From: Microbacterium oxydans
Lineage (GTDB): Bacteria > Actinomycetota > Actinomycetes > Actinomycetales > Microbacteriaceae
NCBI RefSeq assembly: GCF_026559675.1
Contig: NZ_CP092891.1
Coordinates: 2,852,001 to 2,916,000, forward strand
DNA length: 64,000 nt
Direction: 5' to 3'
Translations under genes and position numbers: made by a program
The notes under the pieces: model-generated
What the model saw: only the letters and a program-made list of their open reading frames with translations
Told to the model about the DNA's origin: nothing
Databases searched by the model: none
In this document: positions 42,913-53,032 of the stretch, piece after piece
How the letters are laid out: the number at the start of each line of letters is the position of its first letter
Position numbering within the stretch: position 1 is the first letter of the stretch

Positions 42913-43581
42913 TCAGCTGATGAGGTCGGTGAGCTTCTTCAGGTCGGCGGGGTTCTGCAGGTCGAGACGCGTCCCGTTGACGTCCACGGTCGGCGTGCCC
43001 TTGATCTCGTGGGCCTTCGCCTGCGCAACGCCGAACTTGCGGTACGTCTCGTCAGTGATGCAGGAGACGGCGTCGTCCGCTCCGACCTGGCTCGCGAAAC
43101 CCGCGAGCTGGTCAGTCGTGAGACCGGCCGAGTTCTCCTCCGGCTGGTTCTCGAACAGCACCTTGGCGTAGTCGAGGTAGAGGTCCGGGTTCGACTCGGC
43201 GACGCAGAAGGCCGCACCGGCCGAACGCGACGAGTACTCGGTCCCCTGGGAGTAGCGGTCGAGGATCGCGATCGGGTGGTACTCGAGCGTGATGCGCCCG
43301 TCGGCGGCCGCGGCCTCCAGCTGGGCGCCGAACTGATCCTCGAACGACTTGCAGACGGGGCACTGGAAGTCGACGTAGACGGCGATGGTGTCCTCGCCGT
43401 CACCGAACGAGATCGCACCGGTCTCCGAGTTGAAGGTGTCGTTGGCCTTGGGCGCTGCACCGGGCGCGGTCGCCTGGTTGTTGAGGAACACCACGAGTCC
43501 ACCGATCGCCACCAGCACCACGACCACGGCGATGGACACGCCGATCGCGAACCAGTTGGTGTTGCTCTTCGCCGCTGCCAT
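42913..43581 (-). CDS. Membrane-anchored DsbA-like thioredoxin-fold protein
   Basis: A 222-residue protein: cytoplasmic N-terminus, one membrane segment (about 11-33, AIGVSIAVVVVLVAIGGLVV), then an extracytoplasmic DsbA-type thioredoxin domain. The active site is C74-PV-C77 (VYVDFQCPVCKSFE), and the cis-proline loop is IKGTPTVDVNG. A second cysteine pair (AAFC, and SCITDE) may form a structural disulfide. It would form or isomerise disulfides in exported proteins. Its ATG overlaps the map stop by one base (TAATG), so it is cotranslated with map. Confidence 0.9.
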   Translation of the reverse strand: MAAAKSNTNWFAIGVSIAVVVVLVAIGGLVVFLNNQATAPGAAPKANDTFNSETGAISFGDGEDTIAVYVDFQCPVCKSFEDQFGAQLEAAAADGRITLEYHPIAILDRYSQGTEYSSRSAGAAFCVAESNPDLYLDYAKVLFENQPEENSAGLTTDQLAGFASQVGADDAVSCITDETYRKFGVAQAKAHEIKGTPTVDVNGTRLDLQNPADLKKLTDLIS

Positions 43582-44432
43582 TACTTTCCGATCTCTCGAG
43601 GCTCGACCCCGAATGGGGCGAGTCCGGCTCTTCCGCCATCGGGCGCGGTGAGCACCCAGATACCACCATCATGCAGGGCGACGCTATGTTCCCAATGAGA
43701 GCCGTCCGTGCCGTCCACCGTCGTGACGGTCCAGTCGTCGTCCTCGATGAACGTCGCCTCGCCGCCCGCGGTGACCATGGGCTCGATCGCGAGCACCAGG
43801 CCCGGCTTGACCTCTTCGCCCCGGTCCGGGGTGCGGTAGTTGAACACGCTGGGGGCCTCGTGCATCTTGCGCCCGATGCCGTGGCCGACGTACTCGCGCA
43901 GGATGCCGTAGGGCTCTCCGGAGACCGCCGAGGGCCCCTGGGCTTCGATGTAGTCCTGGATCGCGGCACCGATCTCGTCGATCGAGGAGACGGATGCCAT
44001 GGCGGCGATGCCCGCCCACATCGACCCCTCGGTGACGCGGGAGAGCTCTTCGCGCTGCGCGACCAGCTCGGGCCGCTCCAGGTCCGGTACGACCACGGTG
44101 ATGGCGCTGTCGCCGTTCCAGCCGTGGAACTGCGCACCGCAGTCCACGGACACGATGTCACCCGGCTGGAGCACCCGGTCCCCCGGGATCCCGTGCACGA
44201 CCTGCTCGTTCACGGAGATGCACGTGGTGTGGTGGTAGCCGCGCACCAGCTGGAAGTTCGACTCCGCGCCACGGGCGAGGATCGTGCGGTTCGCGACGGC
44301 ATCCAGCTCGAGCGTCGTGACGCCCGCCTTGATCAGCGGTCGGACGGCGTCGAGCGCCGCCGCCGTGATCCGGCCGGGCTCGACCATGGCTCGCAGCTGA
44401 GCCGGGGTCTTGTAGATCGACCGGCGGAACAT
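43581..44432 (-). CDS. map: Methionine aminopeptidase, type I
   Basis: A 283-residue metallopeptidase that removes the initiator Met from nascent chains. Metal ligands are visible in the pita-bread fold: VSVDCGAQFHGWNGDSA (two Asp), GHGIGRKMHEAP (His), LAIEPM (Glu) and HWEHSVAL (Glu). Start at MFRRSIYK, one base after the adk stop; the frame upstream runs through adk and is not coding. Part of secY-adk-map-dsbA-like. Confidence 0.96.
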   Translation of the reverse strand: MFRRSIYKTPAQLRAMVEPGRITAAALDAVRPLIKAGVTTLELDAVANRTILARGAESNFQLVRGYHHTTCISVNEQVVHGIPGDRVLQPGDIVSVDCGAQFHGWNGDSAITVVVPDLERPELVAQREELSRVTEGSMWAGIAAMASVSSIDEIGAAIQDYIEAQGPSAVSGEPYGILREYVGHGIGRKMHEAPSVFNYRTPDRGEEVKPGLVLAIEPMVTAGGEATFIEDDDWTVTTVDGTDGSHWEHSVALHDGGIWVLTAPDGGRAGLAPFGVEPREIGK

Positions 44433-44433
44433 C

Positions 44434-45039
44434 TCAGGAAGCGGAGGCCGGGAGACGGAGACCGCGTGCGGCCAGCGCCGCGAAGATCCGCTCCGTGATC
44501 TCGTCGAGGGAGCCGACGCCGTCGATGCGGTCGACGATGCCCTTGGTGCCGTACACCTCGAGGATCGGAGCGGTCTCACGCTCGTAGATGTCGAGTCGGT
44601 GCCCGATGGCCTCCGGGGTGTCGTCCGAACGCCCCTGCTCGGTCGCGCGGAGCGTCAGGCGCTCCAGGCTCTCCTCGCGCGGCACGTCGAGCAGGATGAC
44701 GGCGTCGAGCGCCTCCCCCTTCTCGGCGAGGAACGACTCGAGGTGGACGACCTGGGCGGTGTTGCGCGGGTACCCGTCGAGCAGGAACCCCTGCGCCGCG
44801 TCGTCCTGGGACAGACGGTCGCGCACGATCTCGCTCGTCAGCTCGTCCGGAACGAGGTCACCCTTGTCGAGGATCGCCGTGACCTGCTGGCCGAGGGGCG
44901 TCCCCTCCTTGATGTTCGCGCGGAAGATGTCACCGGTCGACACGACCGGGATGCCGTAGGACTCGGCGATGCGCACGCCCTGCGTGCCCTTTCCGGAGCC
45001 CTGCGGGCCGACGATGAGAAGACGTGCGGATGCTGTCAT
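44434..45039 (-). CDS. adk: Adenylate kinase, short form
   Basis: A 201-residue adenylate kinase that balances ATP, ADP and AMP. It has the P-loop GPQGSGKGTQ, the AMP-binding STGDIFRANI, and LDGYPRNTAQ. The lid is short and lacks the four-cysteine zinc site, as is usual in actinobacteria. It overlaps secY by 4 bp (ATGA). Confidence 0.97.
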   Translation of the reverse strand: MTASARLLIVGPQGSGKGTQGVRIAESYGIPVVSTGDIFRANIKEGTPLGQQVTAILDKGDLVPDELTSEIVRDRLSQDDAAQGFLLDGYPRNTAQVVHLESFLAEKGEALDAVILLDVPREESLERLTLRATEQGRSDDTPEAIGHRLDIYERETAPILEVYGTKGIVDRIDGVGSLDEITERIFAALAARGLRLPASAS

Positions 45040-46358
45040 CGGAGAAGCCCTTCATAGTGACGCTGCTGCAGCTGCGCATCGATCTGCTTGACGGTCTCGA
45101 GACCGACGCCGACGATGATCAGGATCGACGCGCCGCCGAACGGGAAGTTCTGGTTGGCGCCGACCGTGGCCAGAGCGATCAGCGGGATGAGCGCGATCAG
45201 ACCGAGGTACAGCGAACCGGGAAGCGTGATGCGCGTGAGGACGTAGTCGAGGTACTCGGCCGTCGGGCGCCCTGCGCGGATGCCCGGGATGAAGCCGCCG
45301 TACTTCTTCATGTTGTCGGCGACCTCGACCGGGTTGAACGTGATCGCGACGTAGAAGTACGTGAAGCCGATGATCAGCAGGAAGTACGCGGCCATGTAGA
45401 ACGGGCTGTTGCCGGTCGTGAAGTGCGTCGTGATCCAGGTCACCCATTCCGGCGGCGTGGAACCGTCCTGCGGGGTGTTGAACTGGGCGATCAGTGCCGG
45501 GATGTACAGCAGCGACGAGGCGAAGATCACGGGGATCACACCCGCCATGTTGACCTTGATCGGGATGTAGGTGTTCGTACCGCCGTAGGTGCGGCGACCG
45601 ACCATGCGCTTGGCGTACTGCACCGGGATGCGACGCTGCGACTGTTCGACGAAGACGACCAACCCCATCACGATGATCCCGACGAGGAGGACGAGAAGGA
45701 AGATCTCGAAGCCCTTCGTCTGCCAGATGAGGCCCATCGCGCCGGGGAACGTCGCGGCGATCGAGGTGAAGATGAGGAGCGACATGCCGTTGCCGATGCC
45801 GCGCTCGGTGACGAGCTCGGCGAACCACATGATGAGGCCGGTGCCGGCGGTCATCGCCATGATGATGAGCAGCTGCGCCCACCACACGTCGTTCGTGAGC
45901 AGCTGCTGGCAGGCGGCCAAGTCGGTCGACCCGAACAGCTGCCCGCTGCGCGCCACCGTGACGAGAGTCGTCGACTGGAGCAGCGCGAGGGCGATGGTGA
46001 GGTAACGCGTGTACTGGGTCAGACGGGCCTGACCGGCCTGTCCTTCCTTGTGCAACGCCTCGAAGTGCGGGATGACCACGCGGAGCAGCTGCGTGATGAT
46101 CGTCGCGGTGATGTACGGCATGACGCCGAGCGCGAAGATCGACAGCTGCAGCAGTGCACCGCCGGAGAAGAGGTTGACCAGTCCGAGCAGACCATCGGTG
46201 CCCGCGTTCGCCGCAAGACACTCTTCGACGTTCGGGAAGTTCACGAACGGCGCCGGGACGTTGGAGCCCAGTCGGTAGATCGCGATGATGGCGAGAGTGA
46301 AACCGATCTTCCGGCGCAGGTCCGGGGTGCGGAAGATCCGCGCGATGGCGCTAAACAA
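45036..46358 (-). CDS. secY: Protein translocase subunit SecY
   Basis: A 440-residue SecY with ten predicted membrane segments, the channel of the Sec translocon. It includes GVMPYITATIITQLL, the plug-region FSGGALLQLSIFALG, RRIPVQYAKRMVGRRTYGG (cytoplasmic loop for SecA/ribosome) and NPVEVADNMKKYGGFIPGIR. The start is TTG at 46358: GGAGG lies 8 bases upstream, and the product begins at FSAIARIFRTPDLR like other SecY. A frame extending to 46445 has no family similarity. Confidence 0.96.
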   Translation of the reverse strand: MFSAIARIFRTPDLRRKIGFTLAIIAIYRLGSNVPAPFVNFPNVEECLAANAGTDGLLGLVNLFSGGALLQLSIFALGVMPYITATIITQLLRVVIPHFEALHKEGQAGQARLTQYTRYLTIALALLQSTTLVTVARSGQLFGSTDLAACQQLLTNDVWWAQLLIIMAMTAGTGLIMWFAELVTERGIGNGMSLLIFTSIAATFPGAMGLIWQTKGFEIFLLVLLVGIIVMGLVVFVEQSQRRIPVQYAKRMVGRRTYGGTNTYIPIKVNMAGVIPVIFASSLLYIPALIAQFNTPQDGSTPPEWVTWITTHFTTGNSPFYMAAYFLLIIGFTYFYVAITFNPVEVADNMKKYGGFIPGIRAGRPTAEYLDYVLTRITLPGSLYLGLIALIPLIALATVGANQNFPFGGASILIIVGVGLETVKQIDAQLQQRHYEGLLR

Positions 46359-46409
46359 GGACGTTCCTCCTGAAAAGGTTGCCGATTCCCGAAGGACGGC
46401 TGAAAGACC

Positions 46410-46437
46410 AGGGTAACGCAATCCCGGGTTCCCGGAA
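46410..46437 (-). promoter_or_regulatory. Candidate promoter of secY-adk-map
   Basis: On the minus strand TTCCGG (46432-46437) precedes TACCCT (46410-46415) with a 16-bp spacer that carries an imperfect palindrome (46420-46439). A weak match, but a terminator just before it means secY needs a promoter of its own. Confidence 0.4.
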
Positions 46438-46500
46438 TTCGCCACCGATACCAGGCCCGCCGGATGCGGCCCCAGAGCGAGGTCTCGGAGTGTGCAACCA

Positions 46501-46533
46501 CAAGAGGGGCCGGAGAATCTCCGGCCCCTCTTG
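46501..46533 (-). terminator. Terminator after rplO, end of the S10-spc run
   Basis: Perfect 15-bp stem (46501-46515 with 46519-46533, CAAGAGGGGCCGGAG) with a 3-nt loop, 8 bp after the rplO stop. It separates the ribosomal genes from secY. Confidence 0.82.
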
Positions 46534-46541
46534 TGCAGCGG

Positions 46542-47177
46542 TTACTTGACGGATCCGCCCGCCGCCACGATCTTCTGCTCGGCAGAACCCGAGACCTTGT
46601 CGACCGAAACGGTGAGCTTCACGGCGATGTCGCCGTTACCGAGAACCTTGACCTTCTCGTTCTTGCGAACGGCACCCTTGGCGACGAGGTCGCCGATGGT
46701 GACGTCGCCACCCTTGGGGTACAGCTCCGCGAGCTTCTCCAGGTTCACGACCTGGTACTCCACGCGGAACGGGTTCTTGAACCCGCGCAGCTTCGGGGTG
46801 CGCATGTGCAGCGGCATCTGCCCACCCTCGAAGCCGACGCGAACGGTGTTGCGCGCCTTGGTGCCCTTGGTGCCGCGACCGGCGGTCTTGCCCTTGGAGC
46901 CCTCACCACGGCCGACGCGAGTCTTGGCGGTGTTGGATCCGGGGACCGGACGCAGGTGGTGGACCTTCAGCACGCCGGGGCGGGATGCCGGAGCATCCTT
47001 CTTCGGCGCAGCCTTCTTGGCCGCCGGCTTCTTGGCAGGAGCCTCGGCCTTGGCGTCAGCCGCGGCGGTCTTGGCCGGAGCCTTCTTCGCAGCGGGCTTC
47101 TTCTCGGCGGCAGCCTTGGGAGCTGCAGCCTTCTTCGTGGCCTTCTCAGCCTCGACGGCTTCGTTCTTCTCAGCCAT
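46542..47177 (-). CDS. rplO: 50S ribosomal protein L15 with long basic N-terminal extension
   Basis: A 211-residue L15; E. coli L15 has 144. Residues ~1-65 are a repeated Lys/Ala/Pro extension ([19 protein letters not shown] and similar), like the histone-H1-like tails of actinobacterial HU. The L15 core starts [13 protein letters not shown] and holds [17 protein letters not shown] and [17 protein letters not shown]. It binds 23S rRNA late in assembly. Start overlaps the rpmD stop (TAATG). Confidence 0.96.
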   Translation of the reverse strand: MAEKNEAVEAEKATKKAAAPKAAAEKKPAAKKAPAKTAAADAKAEAPAKKPAAKKAAPKKDAPASRPGVLKVHHLRPVPGSNTAKTRVGRGEGSKGKTAGRGTKGTKARNTVRVGFEGGQMPLHMRTPKLRGFKNPFRVEYQVVNLEKLAELYPKGGDVTIGDLVAKGAVRKNEKVKVLGNGDIAVKLTVSVDKVSGSAEQKIVAAGGSVK

Positions 47178-47362
47178 TAGTCGATCTCCTCAACCTTGAC
47201 GAGGTGTGCGACGGTCTTGACGTAACCGCGCGTCTGCGCGTCGTCGGGGCGGACGGTGGTGTCACCGATCCGCTTCAGACCGAGGCTGCGCAGCGTGTCG
47301 CGCTGGTTCTGCTTCTCGCTCACCTTGGACTTGATCTGCGTGACCTTCAGTCGCGCGGCCAT
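47177..47362 (-). CDS. rpmD: 50S ribosomal protein L30
   Basis: A 61-residue L30, the usual bacterial length: [33 protein letters not shown] and [11 protein letters not shown]. Start at MAARLKV, overlapping the rpsE stop by one base (TGATG). Located between rpsE and rplO as in the standard spc operon. Confidence 0.97.
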   Translation of the reverse strand: MAARLKVTQIKSKVSEKQNQRDTLRSLGLKRIGDTTVRPDDAQTRGYVKTVAHLVKVEEID

Positions 47363-48060
47363 CAGGCACCTACCTTCTGTGCGGCGATGGCCTCGGCCTC
47401 GGCGCGCACGAGGCGCGCAGGGGCGACCTGGTCGAACTCGAGGCCACGACGTGCGGCGACCGCACGAGGCTCCTCGAGCTGCTTCAGGGCGGTGACCGTC
47501 GCGTGCACGATGTTGATCGTGTTCGACGAGCCGAGCGACTTCGACAGCACGTCGTGGATACCGGCGCACTCGAGCACGGCGCGGACCGGACCACCGGCGA
47601 TGACACCGGTACCGGCAGCGGCCGGGCGGAGCAGGACCACACCAGCGGCGGCCTCACCCTGCACGGGGTGCGGGATGGTGCTACCGACGCGCGGCACGCG
47701 GAAGAAGTTGCGCTTGGCCTCTTCGACACCCTTCGAGATCGCCAGGGGGACCTCACGGGCCTTGCCGTAGCCGACGCCGACCAGACCGTTGCCGTCACCG
47801 ACGACCACGAGAGCGGTGAAGCTGAAGCGACGACCACCCTTCACGACCTTCGAGACACGGTTGATCGTGACGACGCGCTCCAGGAACTGGTTGTCACCAC
47901 GGTCGCGCGAGTTGCGGTCGCGGCCACCCTGGTTGCGGTCACGACCGCCGCGGCGGCCATCACGCGAGTCGCGAGCCGGCTCAGCCTGCGTGGTGCCGGC
48001 AGCCGTCTCGGAAGTGGCAGCAGCCGCTTCGGTCACTTCGTTCTCCTTGTTGTCACTCAC
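47362..48060 (-). CDS. rpsE: 30S ribosomal protein S5
   Basis: A 232-residue S5; about 58 residues at the N-terminus are extra, acidic first and then Arg/Gly/Asp-rich ([17 protein letters not shown]). The core has the double-stranded RNA-binding part [20 protein letters not shown] and the C-terminal [21 protein letters not shown]5 helps decoding accuracy and 30S assembly. GTG start overlapping the rplR stop by 4 bp. Confidence 0.96.
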   Translation of the reverse strand: MSDNKENEVTEAAAATSETAAGTTQAEPARDSRDGRRGGRDRNQGGRDRNSRDRGDNQFLERVVTINRVSKVVKGGRRFSFTALVVVGDGNGLVGVGYGKAREVPLAISKGVEEAKRNFFRVPRVGSTIPHPVQGEAAAGVVLLRPAAAGTGVIAGGPVRAVLECAGIHDVLSKSLGSSNTINIVHATVTALKQLEEPRAVAARRGLEFDQVAPARLVRAEAEAIAAQKVGA

Positions 48061-48416
48061 AGTGCCAGACCCCCCTCGCGGGCGCCGTCGGCGATGGCGG
48101 CGACACGACCGGCGTAGCGGTTGCCGCCACGGTCGAACACTGCCTCGGAAACGCCGGCAGCCTTCGCACGCTCGGCGAGGAGCTCGCCGACCTTGCGGGC
48201 CTTGGCGGTCTTGTCACCCTCGAGCGAGCGCAGGTCGGTCTCGAGCGTCGAAGCCGACGCCACGGTGTGACCCTTGCTGTCGTCGACCAGCTGCACGAAG
48301 ACGTGGCGGGCCGAGCGGTTGACGACGAGACGCGGACGCGCCTCGGTGCCGACGACCTTCTTGCGAAGGCGGGCGTGACGACGCGCGCGGGCGTCAGACT
48401 TTGACTTGAGAGCCAT
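48057..48416 (-). CDS. rplR: 50S ribosomal protein L18
   Basis: A 119-residue L18, which binds 5S r[23 protein letters not shown] (in part), [18 protein letters not shown] and the ending [20 protein letters not shown] fit the family. It lies 2 bp after rplF. Confidence 0.97.
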   Translation of the reverse strand: MALKSKSDARARRHARLRKKVVGTEARPRLVVNRSARHVFVQLVDDSKGHTVASASTLETDLRSLEGDKTAKARKVGELLAERAKAAGVSEAVFDRGGNRYAGRVAAIADGAREGGLAL

Positions 48417-48418
48417 GG

Positions 48419-48955
48419 TTACTTACCACTCTTTCCGGCCTTGCGACGCACGTTCTCGCCGGCGTAGCGCACACCCTTGCCCTTGTACGGCTCGGGCTTG
48501 CGGATCTTGCGGATGTTGGCAGCTGCCTCGCCGACAGCCTGCTTGTCGATCCCGCTGACGGTGAGCTTCGTGGTGCCCTCGACCGTGAGCGTGATGCCGG
48601 CGGGCGGGTCGATCAGGACCGGGTGCGAGAAGCCGAGGGCGAACTCGACCGAGCTGCCCTTCTGCTGCACGCGGTAACCGGTGCCGACGACCTCGAGACC
48701 CTTGGTGTAGCCCTGGGTCACGCCGATGATGTTGTTGTTGATGAGCGTGCGGGTCAGGCCGTGAAGCGACCGCGACTCGCGCTCGTCGTCGGGACGGGAG
48801 ACCAGAACCTGGTTATCCTCGACCGCGACCTCGATGGGGCTGGCCACCGTGAGGGTGAGTTCACCCTTGGGGCCCTTCACCGCGACCTCACGGCCGTCGA
48901 CCGAAACGGTCACGCCCGCGGGAACGTCGATGGGAAGTCGTCCAATACGCGACAT
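48419..48955 (-). CDS. rplF: 50S ribosomal protein L6
   Basis: A 178-residue L6 at the sarcin-ricin region of the 50S subunit. [29 protein letters not shown] and the C-terminal [20 protein letters not shown] are characteristic. It follows rpsH by 6 bp. Ends KAGKSGK as in other actinobacteria. Confidence 0.98.
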   Translation of the reverse strand: MSRIGRLPIDVPAGVTVSVDGREVAVKGPKGELTLTVASPIEVAVEDNQVLVSRPDDERESRSLHGLTRTLINNNIIGVTQGYTKGLEVVGTGYRVQQKGSSVEFALGFSHPVLIDPPAGITLTVEGTTKLTVSGIDKQAVGEAAANIRKIRKPEPYKGKGVRYAGENVRRKAGKSGK

Positions 48956-48961
48956 TTCGAA

Positions 48962-49360
48962 TTACCACACGTAGGCGAGAACTTCTCCGCCCACGCCCTT
49001 CTGCTCTGCCTGACGGTCGGTGAGAAGACCGGAGGAGGTGGACAGGATGGCCACGCCGAGGCCGCCGAGGACCGTGGGGAGCTCGGTGGACTTCGCGTAG
49101 ACGCGGAGACCGGGCTTCGACACGCGCTTGATGCCGGCAATCGACCGCTCGCGGTTCGGGCCGTACTTCAGCGTCAGCGTGAGGTTCTTCCCGACGCGAG
49201 CGTCAGAGGTCTCCCAGCCGGCGATGTAGCCCTCCTGCTGGAGGATCTGGGCGATGTGCGTCTTGAGCTTGCTCGACGGCAGGGTCACGGAATCGTGGTG
49301 CGCCGAGTTCGCGTTACGCAGACGGGTCAGCAGATCTGCGACCGGGTCTGTCATTGTCAT
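48962..49360 (-). CDS. rpsH: 30S ribosomal protein S8
   Basis: A 132-residue S8, a primary 16S rRNA-binding protein. It shows [19 protein letters not shown] and the C-terminal [23 protein letters not shown] lies 8 bases upstream of the first of two close ATGs (MTMTDP). rpsN, usually just before rpsH, is absent; a 133-bp gap with a hairpin is there instead. TACAAT (minus strand, about 49434-49439) could be an internal -10. Confidence 0.96.
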   Translation of the reverse strand: MTMTDPVADLLTRLRNANSAHHDSVTLPSSKLKTHIAQILQQEGYIAGWETSDARVGKNLTLTLKYGPNRERSIAGIKRVSKPGLRVYAKSTELPTVLGGLGVAILSTSSGLLTDRQAEQKGVGGEVLAYVW

Positions 49361-49450
49361 TGTTGTTTTCCTTTGTTCATGAGGTTCCGGCTGCCGTTAC
49401 ACGACAGACGGCCTGCGATGACACGCAATTTTCAATTGTACGTGCACATC

Positions 49451-49485
49451 GACGGGCTCAGTGACACGAGACCACTGAGCCCGTC
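49451..49485 (-). terminator. Hairpin between rplE and rpsH, at the usual rpsN position
   Basis: Perfect 13-bp stem (49451-49463 with 49473-49485, GACGGGCTCAGTG) and a 9-nt loop, 8 bp after the rplE stop. It is followed by a CAATT-TTC-AATTG repeat (49426-49438) and TACAAT. Probably an internal terminator/promoter switch or processing site. Confidence 0.6.
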
Positions 49486-49493
49486 AAAGGGTG

Positions 49494-50084
49494 TTACGCC
49501 TGTGCGTCTTCCGAGCGGAACGGGAAGCCGAGGTGACGGAGCAGCGCCCGACCCTCGTCATCCGTCTTCGCGGTGGTGACGACGGTGATGTCGAAACCGC
49601 GAACCCGGTCGATGCGGTCCTGATCGATCTCGTGGAACACGCTCTGCTCCTGGAGACCGAAGGTGTAGTTGCCGTTGCCGTCGAACTGCTTGGCCGAGAG
49701 ACCGCGGAAGTCGCGGATACGGGGCAGTGCGAGCGAGACGAGGCGATCCACGAACTCCCACGCGCGGTCACCACGGAGGGTGACGTGCGCGCCGATGGCC
49801 TGGCCCTCACGCAGCTTGAACTGCGCGATGGACTTGCGGGCCTTCGTGACGATCGGCTTCTGGCCGGTGATCTTGGTGAGGTCGTCGACCGCGCCATCGA
49901 TCACCTTGCTGTCGCGAGCTGCCTCGCCGACACCGGTGTTCACGACAACCTTGACCAGTCCGGGGATCTGCATGACGTTCGCGTAGCCGAACTCTTCCTG
50001 CAGGGCCTTCTTGATCTCGGAATTGTACTTCTGCTTCAGGCGCGGCTGGATCTTGCCAGCCGGCGCGGCAGTGTCGGTGCTCAT
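49494..50084 (-). CDS. rplE: 50S ribosomal protein L5
   Basis: A 196-residue L5 that binds 5S rRNA and contacts P-site tRNA. It has [40 protein letters not shown] and [21 protein letters not shown] short extra N-terminus precedes [13 protein letters not shown] overlaps the rplX stop by one base. Followed by a hairpin rather than rpsN. Confidence 0.97.
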   Translation of the reverse strand: MSTDTAAPAGKIQPRLKQKYNSEIKKALQEEFGYANVMQIPGLVKVVVNTGVGEAARDSKVIDGAVDDLTKITGQKPIVTKARKSIAQFKLREGQAIGAHVTLRGDRAWEFVDRLVSLALPRIRDFRGLSAKQFDGNGNYTFGLQEQSVFHEIDQDRIDRVRGFDITVVTTAKTDDEGRALLRHLGFPFRSEDAQA

Positions 50085-50443
50085 CAGAGGTCCTTACCGC
50101 TCTTCTTCGCGTAGCGCACGCGGACGGTGCGCTTCACGCCGTCCTTCGTCTGCTCCTCGACCCGGTGGCCGACCTTGGTCGGCTTCTTGGTCGAGGGGTC
50201 GACGAGTGCGACGTTCGAGATGTGGATGGAGGCTTCGACGGTCTCGATGCCTCCGGTCTTGGTGCCACGCTGCGTCTGGCCGACGCGGGTGTGCTTGGTG
50301 ACGTAGTTCACGCCTTCGACGATCACGCGGTTCTTCTCGGCAAGGACGTCGAGGACCTTGCCCTGCTTGCCGCGGTCACCGCCACGCTCCTGCGTGGCAC
50401 CGGTGATGACCTGAACCAGGTCACCCTTCTTGATCTTCGCCAT
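50084..50443 (-). CDS. rplX: 50S ribosomal protein L24
   Basis: A 119-residue L24, an assembly-initiator protein near the exit tunnel. The KOW motif is [39 protein letters not shown] and the tail [14 protein letters not shown] follow. 2 bp after rplN. Confidence 0.97.
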   Translation of the reverse strand: MAKIKKGDLVQVITGATQERGGDRGKQGKVLDVLAEKNRVIVEGVNYVTKHTRVGQTQRGTKTGGIETVEASIHISNVALVDPSTKKPTKVGHRVEEQTKDGVKRTVRVRYAKKSGKDL

Positions 50444-50445
50444 GA

Positions 50446-50814
50446 TTAGATGACCTCCGGCGCCAGCGAGACGATCTTCATGAACTTCTTGTCGCGAAGC
50501 TCACGACCGACCGGCCCGAAGATACGGGTGCCGCGGGGCTCCCCGTCGTTCTTCAGGATCACTGCTGCGTTCTCGTCGAACTTGATGTAGGAGCCGTCCG
50601 GACGACGGACCTCCTTCTTGGTGCGGACGATGACCGCCTTGACGACGTCGCCCTTCTTCACGTTGCCACCGGGGATCGCGTCCTTGACGGTCGCGACGAT
50701 GGTGTCGCCGAGACCCGCGTAACGACGCTTCGAGCCACCGAGAACGCGGATGGTGAGCAGCTCCTTGGCGCCGGTGTTGTCGGCGACCTTGAGTCGGGAT
50801 TCCTGCTGAATCAC
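50446..50814 (-). CDS. rplN: 50S ribosomal protein L14
   Basis: A 122-residue L14 at the subunit interface (bridge B8). [40 protein letters not shown] and [22 protein letters not shown] (in part) are near-universal. It overlaps rpsQ by 4 bp (ATGA). Confidence 0.98.
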   Translation of the reverse strand: MIQQESRLKVADNTGAKELLTIRVLGGSKRRYAGLGDTIVATVKDAIPGGNVKKGDVVKAVIVRTKKEVRRPDGSYIKFDENAAVILKNDGEPRGTRIFGPVGRELRDKKFMKIVSLAPEVI

Positions 50815-51143
50815 TTGGCCTTCTCCAGAATCTCCACCAGACGCCAGCGCTTCGTGGCGCTCAGCGGGCGGGTCTCGTTGATGAGGACCAGGTCGCCGAC
50901 GCCGGCGGAGTTCGCCTCGTCGTGCGCCTTGACCTTCGAGGTGCGGCGGATGACCTTGCCGTAAAGCGGGTGCTTCACGCGGTCCTCGACCTCGACCACG
51001 ATGGTCTTGTCCATCTTGTCGCTGACGACGTAGCCGCGACGTGCCTTGCGGTAGCCGCGGGCAGCGGTGTCGCGGACGTCGTGCTCGGACGACTCGTGTC
51101 CTGCGGCCTGCGTCTCCACAGTCGCTTCCTTCTTGGTGGCCAT
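50811..51143 (-). CDS. rpsQ: 30S ribosomal protein S17
   Basis: A 110-residue S17; about 28 N-terminal residues (Glu/Ala-rich, [15 protein letters not shown]) precede the core, which is [19 protein letters not shown] and [19 protein letters not shown]. The ATG at 51143 was chosen because it overlaps the rpmC stop (TGATG); a GTG one codon earlier is possible. Confidence 0.95.
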   Translation of the reverse strand: MATKKEATVETQAAGHESSEHDVRDTAARGYRKARRGYVVSDKMDKTIVVEVEDRVKHPLYGKVIRRTSKVKAHDEANSAGVGDLVLINETRPLSATKRWRLVEILEKAK

Positions 51144-51460
51144 CACTCAGCCTCTTCCTTCACGGCGTCGTCGGCGGAGTCCGCCTTCTTCGCCTTCGAC
51201 TTGGTCGCCTTCTTGGCCGGAGCCTCGACCGGAGCGGGCGTCGCACGGATGCCCAGCTCGCGTTCGCGGATCACGGTGTAGAGGCGCGCGATGTCGCGCT
51301 TGACGGCGCGGATGCGGCCGTGGCTCTCCAGCTGGCCGGTGGCCGACTGGAAACGGAGGTTGAACAGCTCCTCCTTGGCCTTGCGCAGCTCCTCAACGAG
51401 GCGCTGGTCTTCGAATGTGTCGAGCTCTGCCGGGGCGAGCTCCTTGGTGCCGATCGCCAT
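51143..51460 (-). CDS. rpmC: 50S ribosomal protein L29 with C-terminal extension
   Basis: A 105-residue L29; the core of about 65 residues has [20 protein letters not shown] and [19 protein letters not shown]. The last ~40 residues are a Lys/Ala/Glu low-complexity tail ([14 protein letters not shown]) absent from most L29. L29 lies at the exit tunnel and helps dock nascent-chain factors, so the tail would reach that area. TAATG overlap with rplP. Confidence 0.95.
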   Translation of the reverse strand: MAIGTKELAPAELDTFEDQRLVEELRKAKEELFNLRFQSATGQLESHGRIRAVKRDIARLYTVIRERELGIRATPAPVEAPAKKATKSKAKKADSADDAVKEEAE

Positions 51461-51879
51461 TACGCGTCGCCCTCCTCGCGCTTGATGATGCGTGCCTTGA
51501 GCGGCAGCTTGTGAATTGCACGGGTCAGAGCTTCGCGAGCGAGCTCCTCGTCGACACCCGCGACCTCGAAGAGGACACGGCCCGGCTTGACGTTCGCGAC
51601 CCACCACTCGGGGGAACCCTTACCGGAACCCATGCGGGTCTCGGCAGGCTTCTTCGTGAGCGGACGGTCGGGGTAGATGTTGATCCACACCTTGCCACCA
51701 CGCTTGATGTGACGGGTCATCGCGATACGAGCGGACTCGATCTGACGGTTCGTCACGTAAGCGGGCGTGAGGGCCTGGATACCGTACTCGCCGAAGGAGA
51801 CCTTCGTGCCGCCGGTGGCCTGACCCGAGCGACCCGGGTGGTGCTGCTTGCGGAACTTGACCTTACGGGGGATGAGCAT
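51460..51879 (-). CDS. rplP: 50S ribosomal protein L16
   Basis: A 139-residue L16 near the A-site and peptidyl-transferase centre. [39 protein letters not shown] and ARIIKRE at the end are typical. Its ATG overlaps the rpsC stop. Order rpsC-rplP-rpmC-rpsQ is canonical. Confidence 0.98.
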   Translation of the reverse strand: MLIPRKVKFRKQHHPGRSGQATGGTKVSFGEYGIQALTPAYVTNRQIESARIAMTRHIKRGGKVWINIYPDRPLTKKPAETRMGSGKGSPEWWVANVKPGRVLFEVAGVDEELAREALTRAIHKLPLKARIIKREEGDA

Positions 51880-52634
51880 TATGCCGACGCTCCTTCTGCG
51901 ACAGGTGCCTCGTTGCGCGGGGCACGGCGGCGGTCGCCACCACGGTCGTCACGACGAGCCTTGGGTGCGTTGGCCTGCTCGCGAGCGAGCTCCTTCGCGG
52001 TCAGGTCGCCCTTGTAGATCCAGACCTTCACGCCGATGCGGCCGAAGGTGGTCTTCGCCTCGTAGAAGCCGTAGTCGATGTTCGCGCGCAGCGTGTGCAG
52101 CGGCACACGACCCTCGCGGTAGAACTCCGAACGGCTCATCTCGGCGCCGCCGAGGCGGCCGGAGACCTGGATGCGGATGCCCTTGGCGCCGGCGCGCTGA
52201 GCGCCCTGCAGACCCTTGCGCATCGCACGACGGAACGCCACACGAGCAGAGAGCTGCTCGGCGATGCCCTGCGCGACGAGCTGAGCGTCGGCCTCGGGGT
52301 TCTTGACCTCGAGGATGTTCAGCTGGATCTGCTTGCCCGAGAGCTTCTCGAGGTCGCCGCGGATGCGCTCGGCCTCGGCGCCACGACGACCGATCACGAT
52401 GCCCGGACGGGCGGTGTGGATGTCGACGCGGACGCGGTCACGGGTGCGCTCGATCTCGATGTTCGAGACACCGGCGCGGTCGAGCTGCGTCTTGAGCAGG
52501 TTGCGGATCTTGATGTCCTCGGCGACGTAGTCGGCGTAACGCTGACCGGGCTTCGTCGAGTCAGAGAACCAACGCGAGACGTGGTCCGTCGTGATGCCGA
52601 GACGGAAGCCGTACGGGTTTACCTTCTGTCCCAT
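51879..52634 (-). CDS. rpsC: 30S ribosomal protein S3
   Basis: A 251-residue S3 at the mRNA entry pore. [20 protein letters not shown], the KH motif [20 protein letters not shown], and [20 protein letters not shown] identify it. The tail (about 215-251) is Arg/Asp/Ala-rich. TAATG junction with rplV. Confidence 0.98.
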   Translation of the reverse strand: MGQKVNPYGFRLGITTDHVSRWFSDSTKPGQRYADYVAEDIKIRNLLKTQLDRAGVSNIEIERTRDRVRVDIHTARPGIVIGRRGAEAERIRGDLEKLSGKQIQLNILEVKNPEADAQLVAQGIAEQLSARVAFRRAMRKGLQGAQRAGAKGIRIQVSGRLGGAEMSRSEFYREGRVPLHTLRANIDYGFYEAKTTFGRIGVKVWIYKGDLTAKELAREQANAPKARRDDRGGDRRRAPRNEAPVAEGASA

Positions 52635-53032
52635 TACTTGCTCGCCTTCTTGTTGCTGTCGCCCGCAGCGGCCGGAGCCGCCTCAGGCGTCGAGAGCACG
52701 ACCGTGATGTGGCTCGTGCGCTTCTTGATCTGGAAAGCGCGACCCTGTGCACGGGGCTGGAAACGCTTGAGCGTCGTGCCCTCGTCGACGTACGCGTTGG
52801 CCACGTACAGGTCCTGCTCGTCGAGGAACTCGCCGTCACGATCCGCCTTGACCTGCGCGTTGGCCATGGCCGACGCGACAAGCTTGTAGATCGGCTCACT
52901 GGCGCTCTGCTGTGCGAACTTCAGGATCGCCAGAGCCTCCTGGGCCTGCTTGCCCTTGATGAGCGCGACGACACGACGAGCCTTCTGCGGGGTCACGCGG
53001 ATGTGCTTCACGCGTGCGATCGATTCGACCAT
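52634..53032 (-). CDS. rplV: 50S ribosomal protein L22
   Basis: A 132-residue L22 lining the exit tunnel. [20 protein letters not shown] and [19 protein letters not shown] (tunnel loop with RAQGRA) are conserved. The tail is Ala/Lys rich. Its start overlaps the rpsS stop by one base. Confidence 0.98.
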   Translation of the reverse strand: MVESIARVKHIRVTPQKARRVVALIKGKQAQEALAILKFAQQSASEPIYKLVASAMANAQVKADRDGEFLDEQDLYVANAYVDEGTTLKRFQPRAQGRAFQIKKRTSHITVVLSTPEAAPAAAGDSNKKASK